Shown piece after piece: positions 18,367 through 26,121 of a stretch of DNA of 59,764 nt. The notes under the pieces were generated by a model. That model saw nothing but the letters and a program-made list of their open reading frames with translations, searched no databases and was not told the DNA's origin. A program made the position numbers and the translations under genes. This DNA comes from Actinomycetota bacterium (GTDB lineage Bacteria; Actinomycetota; Actinomycetes; Propionibacteriales; Propionibacteriaceae): contig JAIUOS010000027.1 in the NCBI GenBank assembly GCA_020161755.1, positions 1 through 59,764 on the forward strand, read 5' to 3'. Numbering within the stretch: the stretch's first letter is position 1; every line of letters begins with the position of its first letter.

Positions 18367-19134
18367 TCAGGCGCGGTCGGGCGTCCCGAGCAGCAGGCGA
18401 CGGCCGGACGCCCGTTCGGTCAGCACTCCCCCGAGGGCGCGGACGTCGGCCACGTACGCGCTGCTCATCAGCCGGCGGGGCGCCGGCTCGCCGGCGGCGA
18501 ACACTCCCGCCTCGGCCGGCTGCCACGCGACCTTGCCCCAGACCGGGACGCCGAACCGGTGCCCGATCTCCCCCGAGCCGTACGGACGCCCGGGGCCGAC
18601 CACCACCAGCCCGACCCGCTCCTCCCCGGCCGCGGCGACCACCAGCGGCAGGTACAGCCGCAACGCCGCCAGGTCGACCAGCCGGCTGCCGGTGACCACC
18701 ACCACCCCGCTGCACACGGTGACCAGCCCGGGCGGCAGGCCTTCGGGGGTGATCCGGCCGGCGTCGACGAGCACGGGCCGATCGGCGGCTTCGAGAGCGG
18801 TGCCCAGCTCCGTCCAGACCGGTCCGAACAGGTCGACCATGCCGGGATGGGAGAAGCCGGGCAGGAAGTCGTGGCCGTCCTCCTCCCCCAGCGGCAGGGT
18901 CGCCGCGTCCAGGCAGCCCGACAGCGCCCGACGCTCCCGGTGGGCTTGCAGCAGCGCGCCCAGCCCGCGTCCGCCCGGATCGGCGCCCTGGAGGTAGCCG
19001 GCCAGCACCGACTGGTCGGGCTCCCGGTTGGCGTCGGCCAGCAGCACCGGCTCCGGCCAGGTCTGCGCCAGGGCCACCCCCAGCCCGGTGACGCCCGGCG
19101 CGTGCCCGGCGCTGGTCAGCAGCAGGACGCTCAC
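18367..19134 (-). CDS. CpaE-like pilus-locus protein lacking a P-loop
   Basis: A 255-residue protein in the place where Tad loci carry CpaE/TadZ (MinD/ParA-like) proteins. It starts with GTG in a GTGA overlap with the cpaB-like gene. The fold pattern (SVLLLTSAGHAPGVTGLGVALAQTW, VLLADANREPDQS, RPVLVDAGRI, VVVVTGSRLVDLAALRLYL) follows MinD-type ATPases. The deviant Walker A has no Lys (GHAPGVTGLG), so ATP binding is doubtful. It may only localise the pilus machine. It is now cut off from tadA by about 5.3 kb. Confidence 0.7.
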   Translation of the reverse strand: MSVLLLTSAGHAPGVTGLGVALAQTWPEPVLLADANREPDQSVLAGYLQGADPGGRGLGALLQAHRERRALSGCLDAATLPLGEEDGHDFLPGFSHPGMVDLFGPVWTELGTALEAADRPVLVDAGRITPEGLPPGLVTVCSGVVVVTGSRLVDLAALRLYLPLVVAAAGEERVGLVVVGPGRPYGSGEIGHRFGVPVWGKVAWQPAEAGVFAAGEPAPRRLMSSAYVADVRALGGVLTERASGRRLLLGTPDRA

Positions 19135-19742
19135 CGCCGGCCCCCGGGGAGCCGCACCACCACCAGCTGGTCGGCGGCGGCCAGCCGGGCCACCCGCTCG
19201 GCCTCGGCCGACGCCACGCTCACGTCCACGATCGACGCCCCGTCGGGCAGGACGGACGCCGAGGTCGCGATGCGCCCGGCGATGCTGGCGCCCGCCGGCG
19301 GCTCGCCCCCGTCACGTCCCACCGGCACCAGCAGCACCTCGGTGCCCGGCGGCATCGGCGCGGACGGCAACCGTCCCGCGGCCAGCCGCAGCCCCAGCCG
19401 GACGCTGCCCACCTCGACCACCGGGGCGCCGTAGGCACGCGGGCTCAGCAGGCTGCCCTCGGCGAGGTCGTAGAGCGCAGCCTGCCCGACCACCTCGTCG
19501 ATGCGGTCGGCCGGCACCACCTCCACCCCGGATGCCGGCACCGCCGACGTCACGCCGAGGTCGGCGGCGGTGATCACCTGGTCTCGGTACACCGTCCGCT
19601 TCACCGTGATCACCGTCTGCGCGTTGCTCAGGTTGCCGTACAGCAGCGCGGCGCCCAGTCCGCTCAGGCAGATGGCGAGCACGCCCACCGCCATCCAGCG
19701 CAGGTTGCGTCGCGCCCGCAACGGGCTCGTCCCCTCGGCCAT
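19131..19742 (-). CDS. cpaB: SAF-domain CpaB/RcpC-like Tad pilus protein
   Basis: A 203-residue protein with one N-terminal membrane helix (about 16-36) followed by a SAF domain (NAQTVITVKRTVYRDQVITAADLGV and AEGSLLSPRAYG). This is the usual layout of CpaB/RcpC, which couples the Flp pilus to the envelope. The ATG at 19742 follows GAGGGGG, and the GTG at 19757 is an alternative. The downstream cpaE-like gene is coupled. It is divergent from the sigma-like gene. Confidence 0.8.
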   Translation of the reverse strand: MAEGTSPLRARRNLRWMAVGVLAICLSGLGAALLYGNLSNAQTVITVKRTVYRDQVITAADLGVTSAVPASGVEVVPADRIDEVVGQAALYDLAEGSLLSPRAYGAPVVEVGSVRLGLRLAAGRLPSAPMPPGTEVLLVPVGRDGGEPPAGASIAGRIATSASVLPDGASIVDVSVASAEAERVARLAAADQLVVVRLPGGRR

Positions 19743-19853
19743 GGCCGTCCCCCTCACACCGGGCGGCTGGACCGGGGGTGGAGCAGCGGCTCACCGGCGA
19801 TTCGGCGATCGTAGGGGACGCACCCGCGGCTCGGGGAGGGTCGGCGCCAGATC

Positions 19854-19862
19854 TGTGGACAA
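19854..19862. promoter_or_regulatory. DnaA-box-like TGTGGACAA between cpaB and the sigma-like gene
   Basis: An exact complement of TTGTCCACA lies in the 162-bp divergent region, 43 bp before the GTG of the sigma-like gene. A single copy, so a chance match is possible. Confidence 0.3.
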
Positions 19863-19904
19863 CTCCCGCCGGGAGCCGCGCCCGCGCCGGGATAGGTTGG
19901 CACC

Positions 19905-20450
19905 GTGAACCTCGATGCCCTGGCGGCCAGGTACCGGAGCCTGGCGGTCACCGCCTGCGAGTGGCGGGCGATGGGCCTCGCCGACCCCGAGGACATGGCC
20001 GATGAGGTGTTCGCCCGCCTCGACCCCCGCTCCGACCACACGCTGCGCGACCTGTACGCGGCCATCGAGAAGGTCGTGCTCGCGAGCTACCAGCGCTACG
20101 CCGGGTCGTCCAGCGTGCTCGACCGTCTGCGCGGCACGGCGATGATCGCCCCGCGCGCGAAGCGCACCCCGTCCGACGACTTCCTGAACGCGCTCAGCAA
20201 CCTGCGTGAGGGCGACCGCCGGCTGATCCAGCTGCGCTTCTGGGACGACCTGGACGACGACGAGGCCGCCGAGGCCCTCGGGACCACCAGGGACGCGGTG
20301 CGCGAACGCCTCGCGCGGGCCGGCACCCGCTACCTCGCCAAGCTCGGACGCAGCCACCCCGACCTCGCGATCAGCGACATCGAGGACACCCTGCGCAGCA
20401 TCAAGCCGGGCGTCCACCGGCGCTTCGGCGACGCCACCGGCGACCTCTGA
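19905..20450 (+). CDS. Sigma-70-region-4-like protein
   Basis: A 181-residue protein. The C-terminal half reads LREGDRRLIQLRFWDDLDDDEAAEALGTTRDAVRERLARAGTR (split here from a longer stretch), a typical sigma region 4 helix-turn-helix. The N-terminal half, with LADPEDMADEVFARLD, is a weak match to region 2. It may be an ECF-like sigma factor or only an HTH regulator. It starts with GTG at 19905, divergent from the cpaB-like gene, which makes regulation of the tad locus possible but unproven. No anti-sigma gene is adjacent. Confidence 0.65.
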   Translation: MNLDALAARYRSLAVTACEWRAMGLADPEDMADEVFARLDPRSDHTLRDLYAAIEKVVLASYQRYAGSSSVLDRLRGTAMIAPRAKRTPSDDFLNALSNLREGDRRLIQLRFWDDLDDDEAAEALGTTRDAVRERLARAGTRYLAKLGRSHPDLAISDIEDTLRSIKPGVHRRFGDATGDL

Positions 20451-20485
20451 CCCTCAAGAACCCGCGACGACAAGGACGGACGGCC

Positions 20486-22267
20486 GTGACCAGCATCGAC
20501 ACCCGCTTCCGCGACGCCAGCCTGCCGATCGACCGGAGGGTCGAGATCCTGCTCGGCCAGCTCACGCTGGTGGAGAAGGCCGGCCTGTTCTTCCAGACGA
20601 TGATGCTGCCCGGTCCGGACGGGACGCTGTCGCCCGGCAACCCCGCGTTCGGCCTGCCCAGCACCGAGGAGTACGTGCACGTCCGGGCGATGAACCACTT
20701 CAACCTGCTGGGCGCGGCACCCGAGGCCGGCGAGCTCGCGCGCTGGCACAACCGGCTCCAGGAGTACGCGGCGTCCACCCGGCTGGGCATCCCGGTGACG
20801 CTGTCGACCGACCCGCGGCACACCTACGCCGACAACCCGGGGGCGGCGCTGGCGTCCGGCAGCTTCTCGGCGTGGCCCGAGCCGCTCGGCCTGGCGGCGC
20901 TGCGGGACGAGGCGCTGGTGGAGCGGTTCGGCGACATCGCGCGGCAGGAGTACACCGCGGTGGGCATCCGGCTGGCGCTGCACCCGCAGGTCGACCTGGC
21001 CACCGAGCCGCGGTGGTCGCGCCAGGTGCAGACGTTCGGCGAGGACGTCGAACTGGCCGGACGCCTCGGCGCGGCCTACATCCGCGGGTTCCAGGGCGCG
21101 GTGCTCGGACGCGACTCGGTCGCCGCCATGGTCAAGCACTTCCCCGGCGGCGGCCCACAGCTCGACGGCGAGGACCCGCACTTCGCCCACGGTCGCGAGC
21201 AGGTCTACCCGGGCGGGCAGTTCGAGCTGCACCTCCAGCCGTTCGAGGCCGCGTTCGCCGCCGGCGTCAGCCAGGTGATGCCGTACTACGGCATGCCGGT
21301 GGGCATCGGGCTGGAGGAGGTCGGCTTCAGCTTCAGCAAGGAGGTGGTCACCGGCCTGCTCCGGGAGCGGTTCGGCTTCGACGGCATCGTGTGCACCGAC
21401 TGGGGGCTGATCACCGACTCCCACATCCTGGGCGACCCGTTCCCCGCGCGGGCGTGGGGCGTCGAGCACCTCACCCCGAGTGAGCGGATGGCCAAGCTGC
21501 TGGACGCCGGCGTCGACCAGTTCGGCGGCGAGGCGTGCCCCGAGCTGCTGGTCGAGCTGGTCACGTCCGGCGAGGTGGCCGAAGAGCGGCTGGACGTCTC
21601 CGCCCGCCGGCTGCTGCGGGAGAAGTTCGTGCTCGGGCTGTTCGACCGTCCGTACGTGGACGTGGAGCGCGCCCGGCAGGTCGTGGGTGCGCCCGAGTTC
21701 CGGGCGGCCGGGGCGGCCGCGCAGCGCGCGTCCCTGACCCTGCTGGTGAACGCCACGGCGGCGGACGGGGCCCCGACCCTGCCGTTCGCGGCCGGGTTGA
21801 AGCTGTACCTCGAGGGCGTGGACGCCGACGTCGCCGCGGCCTACGGGACGGTCGTGGCCGACCCCGCCGAGGCCGACCTCGCGGTGCTGCGGCTGCAGGC
21901 GCCGTGGGAGGAGCGTCCGACCGCGTTCGAGAACTTCTTCCACTCCGGCTCGCTGGACTTCCCGCCCGAGGTGGTCGCGCGCGTCCTCGAAGTGGCCGCG
22001 GAGGTGCCGACGGTGCTGGACGTGTTCTGCGACCGGCCGGCGATCCTGACCCCGTTCGTCGACGCGGTGGCCGCGCTGATCGTGAACTTCGGGGCCAGCG
22101 ACGACGCCCTGCTGGACGTGCTCACGGGGGCCGCCGAGCCGCAGGGTCGGCTGCCGATCGACCTGCCGCGTTCGATGGCGGCGGTCGCGGCCAACCGTCC
22201 GGACGTCCCGTTCGACACCGCCGACCCGCTGTTCCGCTTCGGCGACGGCCTGCGCTACCGGCCCTGA
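20486..22267 (+). CDS. Glycoside hydrolase family 3 protein
   Basis: A 593-residue GH3 enzyme, with the (beta/alpha)8 barrel followed by the alpha/beta sandwich domain. Key motifs: VKHFPGGGPQ, the nucleophile Asp305 in GFDGIVCTDWG, and the C-terminal NFGASDDALLDVLTGAAEPQGRLPIDLP split by loops. No signal peptide, so it is cytoplasmic. It is expected to act on beta-glycosides; the specificity (glucosidase, xylosidase or N-acetylglucosaminidase) is not readable. It starts with GTG at 20486, 35 bases after the sigma-like gene. Confidence 0.85.
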   Translation: MTSIDTRFRDASLPIDRRVEILLGQLTLVEKAGLFFQTMMLPGPDGTLSPGNPAFGLPSTEEYVHVRAMNHFNLLGAAPEAGELARWHNRLQEYAASTRLGIPVTLSTDPRHTYADNPGAALASGSFSAWPEPLGLAALRDEALVERFGDIARQEYTAVGIRLALHPQVDLATEPRWSRQVQTFGEDVELAGRLGAAYIRGFQGAVLGRDSVAAMVKHFPGGGPQLDGEDPHFAHGREQVYPGGQFELHLQPFEAAFAAGVSQVMPYYGMPVGIGLEEVGFSFSKEVVTGLLRERFGFDGIVCTDWGLITDSHILGDPFPARAWGVEHLTPSERMAKLLDAGVDQFGGEACPELLVELVTSGEVAEERLDVSARRLLREKFVLGLFDRPYVDVERARQVVGAPEFRAAGAAAQRASLTLLVNATAADGAPTLPFAAGLKLYLEGVDADVAAAYGTVVADPAEADLAVLRLQAPWEERPTAFENFFHSGSLDFPPEVVARVLEVAAEVPTVLDVFCDRPAILTPFVDAVAALIVNFGASDDALLDVLTGAAEPQGRLPIDLPRSMAAVAANRPDVPFDTADPLFRFGDGLRYRP

Positions 22268-22276
22268 GCCTCGCCG

Positions 22277-23194
22277 TCAGGCGGTGTGCAGCGCCAGGTA
22301 CAGGGTGGGCATGACGACAATGCCGACCAGCAGGCTGACCGAGGTCATGAACGCCGACAGCTCCACGTCCAGCCCCGCCTTGCCGGTGAAGCCGACGACC
22401 ATTGCGGCGATCGGTGAGAACACCACCATGACCAGTACCAGCCGGGCGTCGGCGGGCAGCGGGAGCAGCGTCCAGAACAGCACGGCGGCCACGGCGGCGG
22501 ACGCGTAGCGGACGGCGAGCAGCCGCGCGGCCGTCCAGTACTTGCCGCGGTGCAGCCGCAGTTCGAGCCCGACGCCGATCATCAGCATGGCCAGGAACGG
22601 GTTCGCGGCGCCCACCGTCGAGGTGAACGTGATCAGCACGTCGGGCAGGCGCAGGTCGAGCAGCTTCAGCAGGAGCAACGTCAGGTAGGTGATCAGGACG
22701 GGGGTGCGGAGGAGTTGTCCGGCCACCTCGCGGACGCGGTGCTTCCCCGGCTCGCCGGCCAGCCCCATGCCCCAGGCGTAGCCGGTGCCTGCTCCCGCGA
22801 CCGCGCCGCCGATGTCGAACAACGAGGAGTAGACCATCGCCTGCGGGCCGACGAACCCGGCCAGGTACGGGGTGGCGAACGCGCCGATGTTGAAGTTGCC
22901 GCCGTGCAGCACCGCGAACGCCTGCTCGCGCCGGGGACGTCGCAGCGTGGCCAGGTAGGCGAGCGCCTGCTGGGCCACGCCGAGCCCCAGGCCCAGGGTG
23001 GCGAGGACGAGCAGCGAGCGGTCGAAGGTGGAGCCGTTGAAGCTCGTGATCAGCGCGCACGGCAGGGTGACGTTCAGCACCAGCCGCGAGAACAGCGTGA
23101 AGTCGTGCCGGCTCACCCAGCCCAGCCGCTTGATGCCCAGGCCAATGCCGACGATGGCCACCAGCGCCAGTGCGCGCGCGGCGATCTCCAGCAT
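22277..23194 (-). CDS. AEC-family (auxin efflux carrier) transporter
   Basis: A 305-residue integral membrane protein with about 8-10 helices. It has the AEC pattern of an N-terminal half ending in LHGGNFNIGAFATPYLAGFVG and a C-terminal half with the conserved PIAAMVVGFTGKAGLD. Such carriers export or import organic acids in bacteria. The ATG at 23194 is chosen; a TTG at 23203 is the alternative. It is convergent with the GH3 gene, with 9 bases between stops. Confidence 0.8.
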   Translation of the reverse strand: MLEIAARALALVAIVGIGLGIKRLGWVSRHDFTLFSRLVLNVTLPCALITSFNGSTFDRSLLVLATLGLGLGVAQQALAYLATLRRPRREQAFAVLHGGNFNIGAFATPYLAGFVGPQAMVYSSLFDIGGAVAGAGTGYAWGMGLAGEPGKHRVREVAGQLLRTPVLITYLTLLLLKLLDLRLPDVLITFTSTVGAANPFLAMLMIGVGLELRLHRGKYWTAARLLAVRYASAAVAAVLFWTLLPLPADARLVLVMVVFSPIAAMVVGFTGKAGLDVELSAFMTSVSLLVGIVVMPTLYLALHTA

Positions 23195-23227
23195 GGCTGG
23201 CAACCTACTCCCGCCCCGGCCCCCCTC

Positions 23228-23301
23228 CGCCGAACGCCACCGTTCCGGTCAAACGCCTGCACCTGGGCGGTGGCGTTTGACCGAAACGGTGGCGCTCGGC
23301 G
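23228..23301. repeat. Long inverted repeat, 30-bp arms
   Basis: Arms 23228-23257 and 23272-23301 pair with two mismatches around a 14-nt loop. The arms carry the block TCAAACGCC, similar in style to the 5889-5950 element. It lies between the divergent AEC and MFS genes. Confidence 0.85.
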
Positions 23302-23366
23302 CGGCGGGGACGCCCGGGGCGGTCGAGGGGCGGACACCGGGTTCGTCGCTCCCGGGCACCGAGGAA

Positions 23367-23384
23367 TATCTTGATGTCGAGATA
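23367..23384. promoter_or_regulatory. Probable MarR/PadR-type operator upstream of MFS gene
   Basis: TATCTTGA-TG-TCGAGATA is an 8+2+8 inverted repeat with one mismatch, ending 13 bases before the MFS start codon and next to its GGAGG site. It resembles binding sites of MarR-type repressors. No such regulator is encoded next to it. Confidence 0.5.
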
Positions 23385-23397
23385 CTTTGGAGGAACC

Positions 23398-24624
23398 GTG
23401 GCCCCCGAACAGCTGCCCGCGCTGCTGCGTCGGCTGGTGCTGCCGGTCTACCTCCCCACGGCGCTGTACGGCACCGGGGCGTCCGCCATCGTGCCGGTGG
23501 TGCCGCTGGTGGGCCTCGATCTCGGGCTGAGCGTGCCGCAGGTCGCCCTGCTCAGCACCGCGGTCGGGCTGCTCGCGGTGGTCGGGCCGCTGCCCACCGG
23601 CCAGCTGGTGGCCCGCATCGGCGAGCGCGGCGCGCTGGTCGCCGGTGGGCTGGTCTCGATCGTCGCGGTTGTCGGGTGCCTGGTCGCCGCGTGGTCGGAC
23701 GGGGCTACCCCGCTGCCGGTGTGGGCGCCGGCCCTCTTCTGCGCCTCGATCCTGGTGATGGCGCTGGGCGACCTGACCTGGGACCTGGGCCGCCAGACCT
23801 ACATCGCCGACGAGGTGCCGCCGCACCTGCGCGCCCGGGCGATGACGCTGTTCGGCGGCACGATGCGGGTCGGACGCATCATCGGGCCGCTGCTGGGCGC
23901 GGCGGCGATCACGCTCGCCGGGCCGGCCGCCGCGTTCCTGGTTCACCTCGTCGGGGCCGGCGCGGGCCTGGTGCTGATCATCCGGTTCGTCCCGCCGCGG
24001 CTGGCGTCCCCCGTCCACGCCGAGCACGTCGAGGCCACCCCGCCACCGCGCGGGACGGTGCTGCGTCCGCTGGTCCTGGTGGGCCTCGCCGTCCTGGTGC
24101 TGACCGTGGCGCGCACGAACCGGGACCTGCTGCTGCCGCTGCTCGGCAACGAGTTCGGGCATCCGGAGGCGGTGGTGTCGCTGGTGTTCGCGGTGGCCGC
24201 GGCGGTCGAACTGGCGTTCATCCTGCCGGCCGGCTGGCTGATGGACCGGTTCGGACGGGCGGCCGTCCTGGTCCCCTGCCTGGCCCTGATGGGCGTCGGC
24301 TACCTGATCGCGGCGCTGTCCGCGACCGTCCCCGGGTTCGTGGTGGTGTCGCTGGTGTTCGCGGTCGGCAACGGGCTCGGCGCGGGCATCAACAAGACCC
24401 TCAGCGCCGACCTCACCCCGTCCCGCAACCGCGCGGGCTGGTTGGGCCTGTGGAACAGCCTCACCAACGCCGGCGCCCTGGTCGGGCCCGCCGTGGTGGC
24501 GGTGGCGGCCACGGCCAGCAGCGTCCTGGCGGCCAGCTTCGCCACCGGTTGGCTGTCGCTGGCCGGCGCCGGCTGGGCGTTGTGGTGGCTGCCCCGCTTC
24601 GTCCCGGGACGCCGCCCCGACTGA
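23398..24624 (+). CDS. MFS transporter
   Basis: A 408-residue protein with about 12 membrane helices and MFS loop signatures: ARIGERGALVAGG after helix 2 and MDRFGRAAVLVPC between helices 8 and 9. Probably a proton-driven drug or metabolite exporter. The GTG at 23398 follows TTGGAGGAACC. The earlier TTG/ATG at 23371/23374 lies inside a palindromic operator and is less likely. Substrate unknown. Confidence 0.85.
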   Translation: MAPEQLPALLRRLVLPVYLPTALYGTGASAIVPVVPLVGLDLGLSVPQVALLSTAVGLLAVVGPLPTGQLVARIGERGALVAGGLVSIVAVVGCLVAAWSDGATPLPVWAPALFCASILVMALGDLTWDLGRQTYIADEVPPHLRARAMTLFGGTMRVGRIIGPLLGAAAITLAGPAAAFLVHLVGAGAGLVLIIRFVPPRLASPVHAEHVEATPPPRGTVLRPLVLVGLAVLVLTVARTNRDLLLPLLGNEFGHPEAVVSLVFAVAAAVELAFILPAGWLMDRFGRAAVLVPCLALMGVGYLIAALSATVPGFVVVSLVFAVGNGLGAGINKTLSADLTPSRNRAGWLGLWNSLTNAGALVGPAVVAVAATASSVLAASFATGWLSLAGAGWALWWLPRFVPGRRPD

Positions 24625-24631
24625 CCCCGCA

Positions 24632-24757
24632 GAAAGGGGGACAGTCCCCCCTTACCGTCGGGCCGGCGGACCAAAAGGGGACTGTCCCCTTTCGGTCCAC
24701 CGACCCCACTGACCCCGACCGAAATGAAAGGGGACTGTCCCCTTTCGTTTCGGTCGG
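24632..24757. repeat. Three R1 GGGGACnGTCCCC palindromes between convergent genes
   Basis: Copies at 24632-24653, 24668-24698 and 24715-24757. The second is the 31-bp form GGACC-aAAAGGGGAC-T-GTCCCC...GGTCC. The third extends to 21-bp arms with one mismatch. They fill the gap between the stops of the MFS gene and the DsbA-like gene and could end transcription from both sides. Confidence 0.9.
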
Positions 24758-24767
24758 GTCGGTCGGG

Positions 24768-25376
24768 TCAGTCGAAGATCGGGCCGACGGTGCGGGTGCG
24801 CTTGAGCTCGAAGAAGCCGGGGTAGGCGACCACGTTGACGAAGCCGTCCCACAGGCGGCCGGCCTCCTCACCCTTGGGCGCGGGCGAGATCACCGGGCCG
24901 AACAGGCTCATCCCGCCGACCCGGATCACCGGGGTGCCGACCTCGTCACCGACCGCCGCCGTCACCTCGGCCTGGGCGGCGCGCAGGGCGGCGTCGTTCG
25001 CGTCCGTCTCGCCGGCGTCCGCCAGCTCGACCGGCAGGCCCACCTCCGCCAGCGCGGCCTCGTGGGTGGCGCGTTCGTTCGGCTCCTTGCCCAGGTGGAT
25101 GCGGGTGCCGAGCGCGGTGTAGAAGTCCGCGAGCTTGTCAGGGTGCTGTTCCTGGACGGCCAGCGCGACCCGGGCGCCGCCCCAGGCGCGGTCCATCAGG
25201 GCCCGGTAGTCGGGCGGGAGGTCGCGTCCCTCGTTCAGCACGGCGAGGCTCATCACGTGGAACACCACGTCCACGTCGCGGACCTTCGCAACCTCGAGCG
25301 CCCAGCGCGAGGTCATCCACGCCCACGGGCACAGCGGGTCGAACCACAGGTCGAGGGTCTTGCGTTCGGTTGTCAT
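24768..25376 (-). CDS. DsbA-family oxidoreductase, Rv2466c-like
   Basis: A 202-residue thioredoxin-fold protein closely matching the mycobacterial mycothiol-dependent nitroreductase Rv2466c in its landmarks: LWFDPLCPWAW, SRWALEVAKVRDVDV, FHVMSLAVLNE, VGDEVGTPVIRVGG, FGPVISPAPKGEEAGRLWD and the C-terminal FFELKRTRT. The family active site is CPWC. Here the second Cys is Ala (C16-P-W-A), so it would work as a monothiol enzyme, if active. Cytoplasmic. The ATG at 25376 is chosen over a longer open frame. Confidence 0.85.
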   Translation of the reverse strand: MTTERKTLDLWFDPLCPWAWMTSRWALEVAKVRDVDVVFHVMSLAVLNEGRDLPPDYRALMDRAWGGARVALAVQEQHPDKLADFYTALGTRIHLGKEPNERATHEAALAEVGLPVELADAGETDANDAALRAAQAEVTAAVGDEVGTPVIRVGGMSLFGPVISPAPKGEEAGRLWDGFVNVVAYPGFFELKRTRTVGPIFD

Positions 25377-25441
25377 TGCGCGAGTGTAAGCGGCTCGTGG
25401 GACCGCCGGACACCGCCCGAACTCCGGGCTACCCTCGAAAG

Positions 25442-26059
25442 ATGATCCGCTTCGTGGTCTTCGACCTGGGACAGGTACTGTCGTCGCCCCCCGACCTGTA
25501 CCGCACGCCCGCCCGGCTGATGGGGGTCGATCCGGACGCGTACGAAGCGTTGTACTGGGAGCATCGCCGCGACTACGACGCCGGCGGTTCACGGGTCGAG
25601 TACTGGCAGCCGATCCTGGAGAGCCTCGAGGTGCCGCCCACCGGTGCCCTGATCAGCCAGCTCGCCACGCTGGACGCCGACCTGTGGCTCGAACCCAGGG
25701 CCGAGGCCCTCGACCTGGTCAACGGCGTCTACGCCTGGGGCGTCCGGACGGCGCTGCTCAGCAACGCGCCGCTGGTGATGGGCAAGCTGATCCGCCACAC
25801 CGAGTGGGCCGGGCTGTTCGACCGCATGTTCATCTCCGCCGAGCTGGGCCTGGTCAAGCCGGACCCGGAGGTGTTCCGGGTGGTCACCGACGAGCTCGAG
25901 GTGCGTCCGGACGAGATCGCCTTCATCGACGACCGCGAGCCGAACGTGGTCGCCGCCCGCGAGCTGGGCTGGCGCGCACACCTGTGGGTGGACGACGCCG
26001 ACTCCCGCGCCTGGCTGGAGTCGGTCTGCACCACCGAGGGCCTCGAAAGCGTCGGCTGA
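25442..26059 (+). CDS. HAD-superfamily hydrolase
   Basis: A 205-residue HAD protein. Motif I is VVFDLGQVL, motif II LLSNAP, motif III around LGLVKPDPEVF and motif IV FIDDREPNVVAA. Motif I has Gly where phosphatases have the second Asp (DxD), as in many FDLGGVL-type epoxide hydrolase/dehalogenase-like members. Substrate unknown. Divergent from the DsbA-like gene. Confidence 0.85.
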   Translation: MIRFVVFDLGQVLSSPPDLYRTPARLMGVDPDAYEALYWEHRRDYDAGGSRVEYWQPILESLEVPPTGALISQLATLDADLWLEPRAEALDLVNGVYAWGVRTALLSNAPLVMGKLIRHTEWAGLFDRMFISAELGLVKPDPEVFRVVTDELEVRPDEIAFIDDREPNVVAARELGWRAHLWVDDADSRAWLESVCTTEGLESVG

Positions 26060-26121
26060 CGCACCAGTTGTGAGTTGGACGGCGATGTCGCCGCCTGATT
26101 CACCGTCCGCGAGGGTGGGGA

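Noticed and set aside
17903-18715. 270-codon minus-strand ORF spanning a repeat and the cpaE-like gene
   Set aside because: It overlaps the supported cpaE-like frame and passes through palindromic repeats; only the 17800-18223 part looks like a decayed gene.
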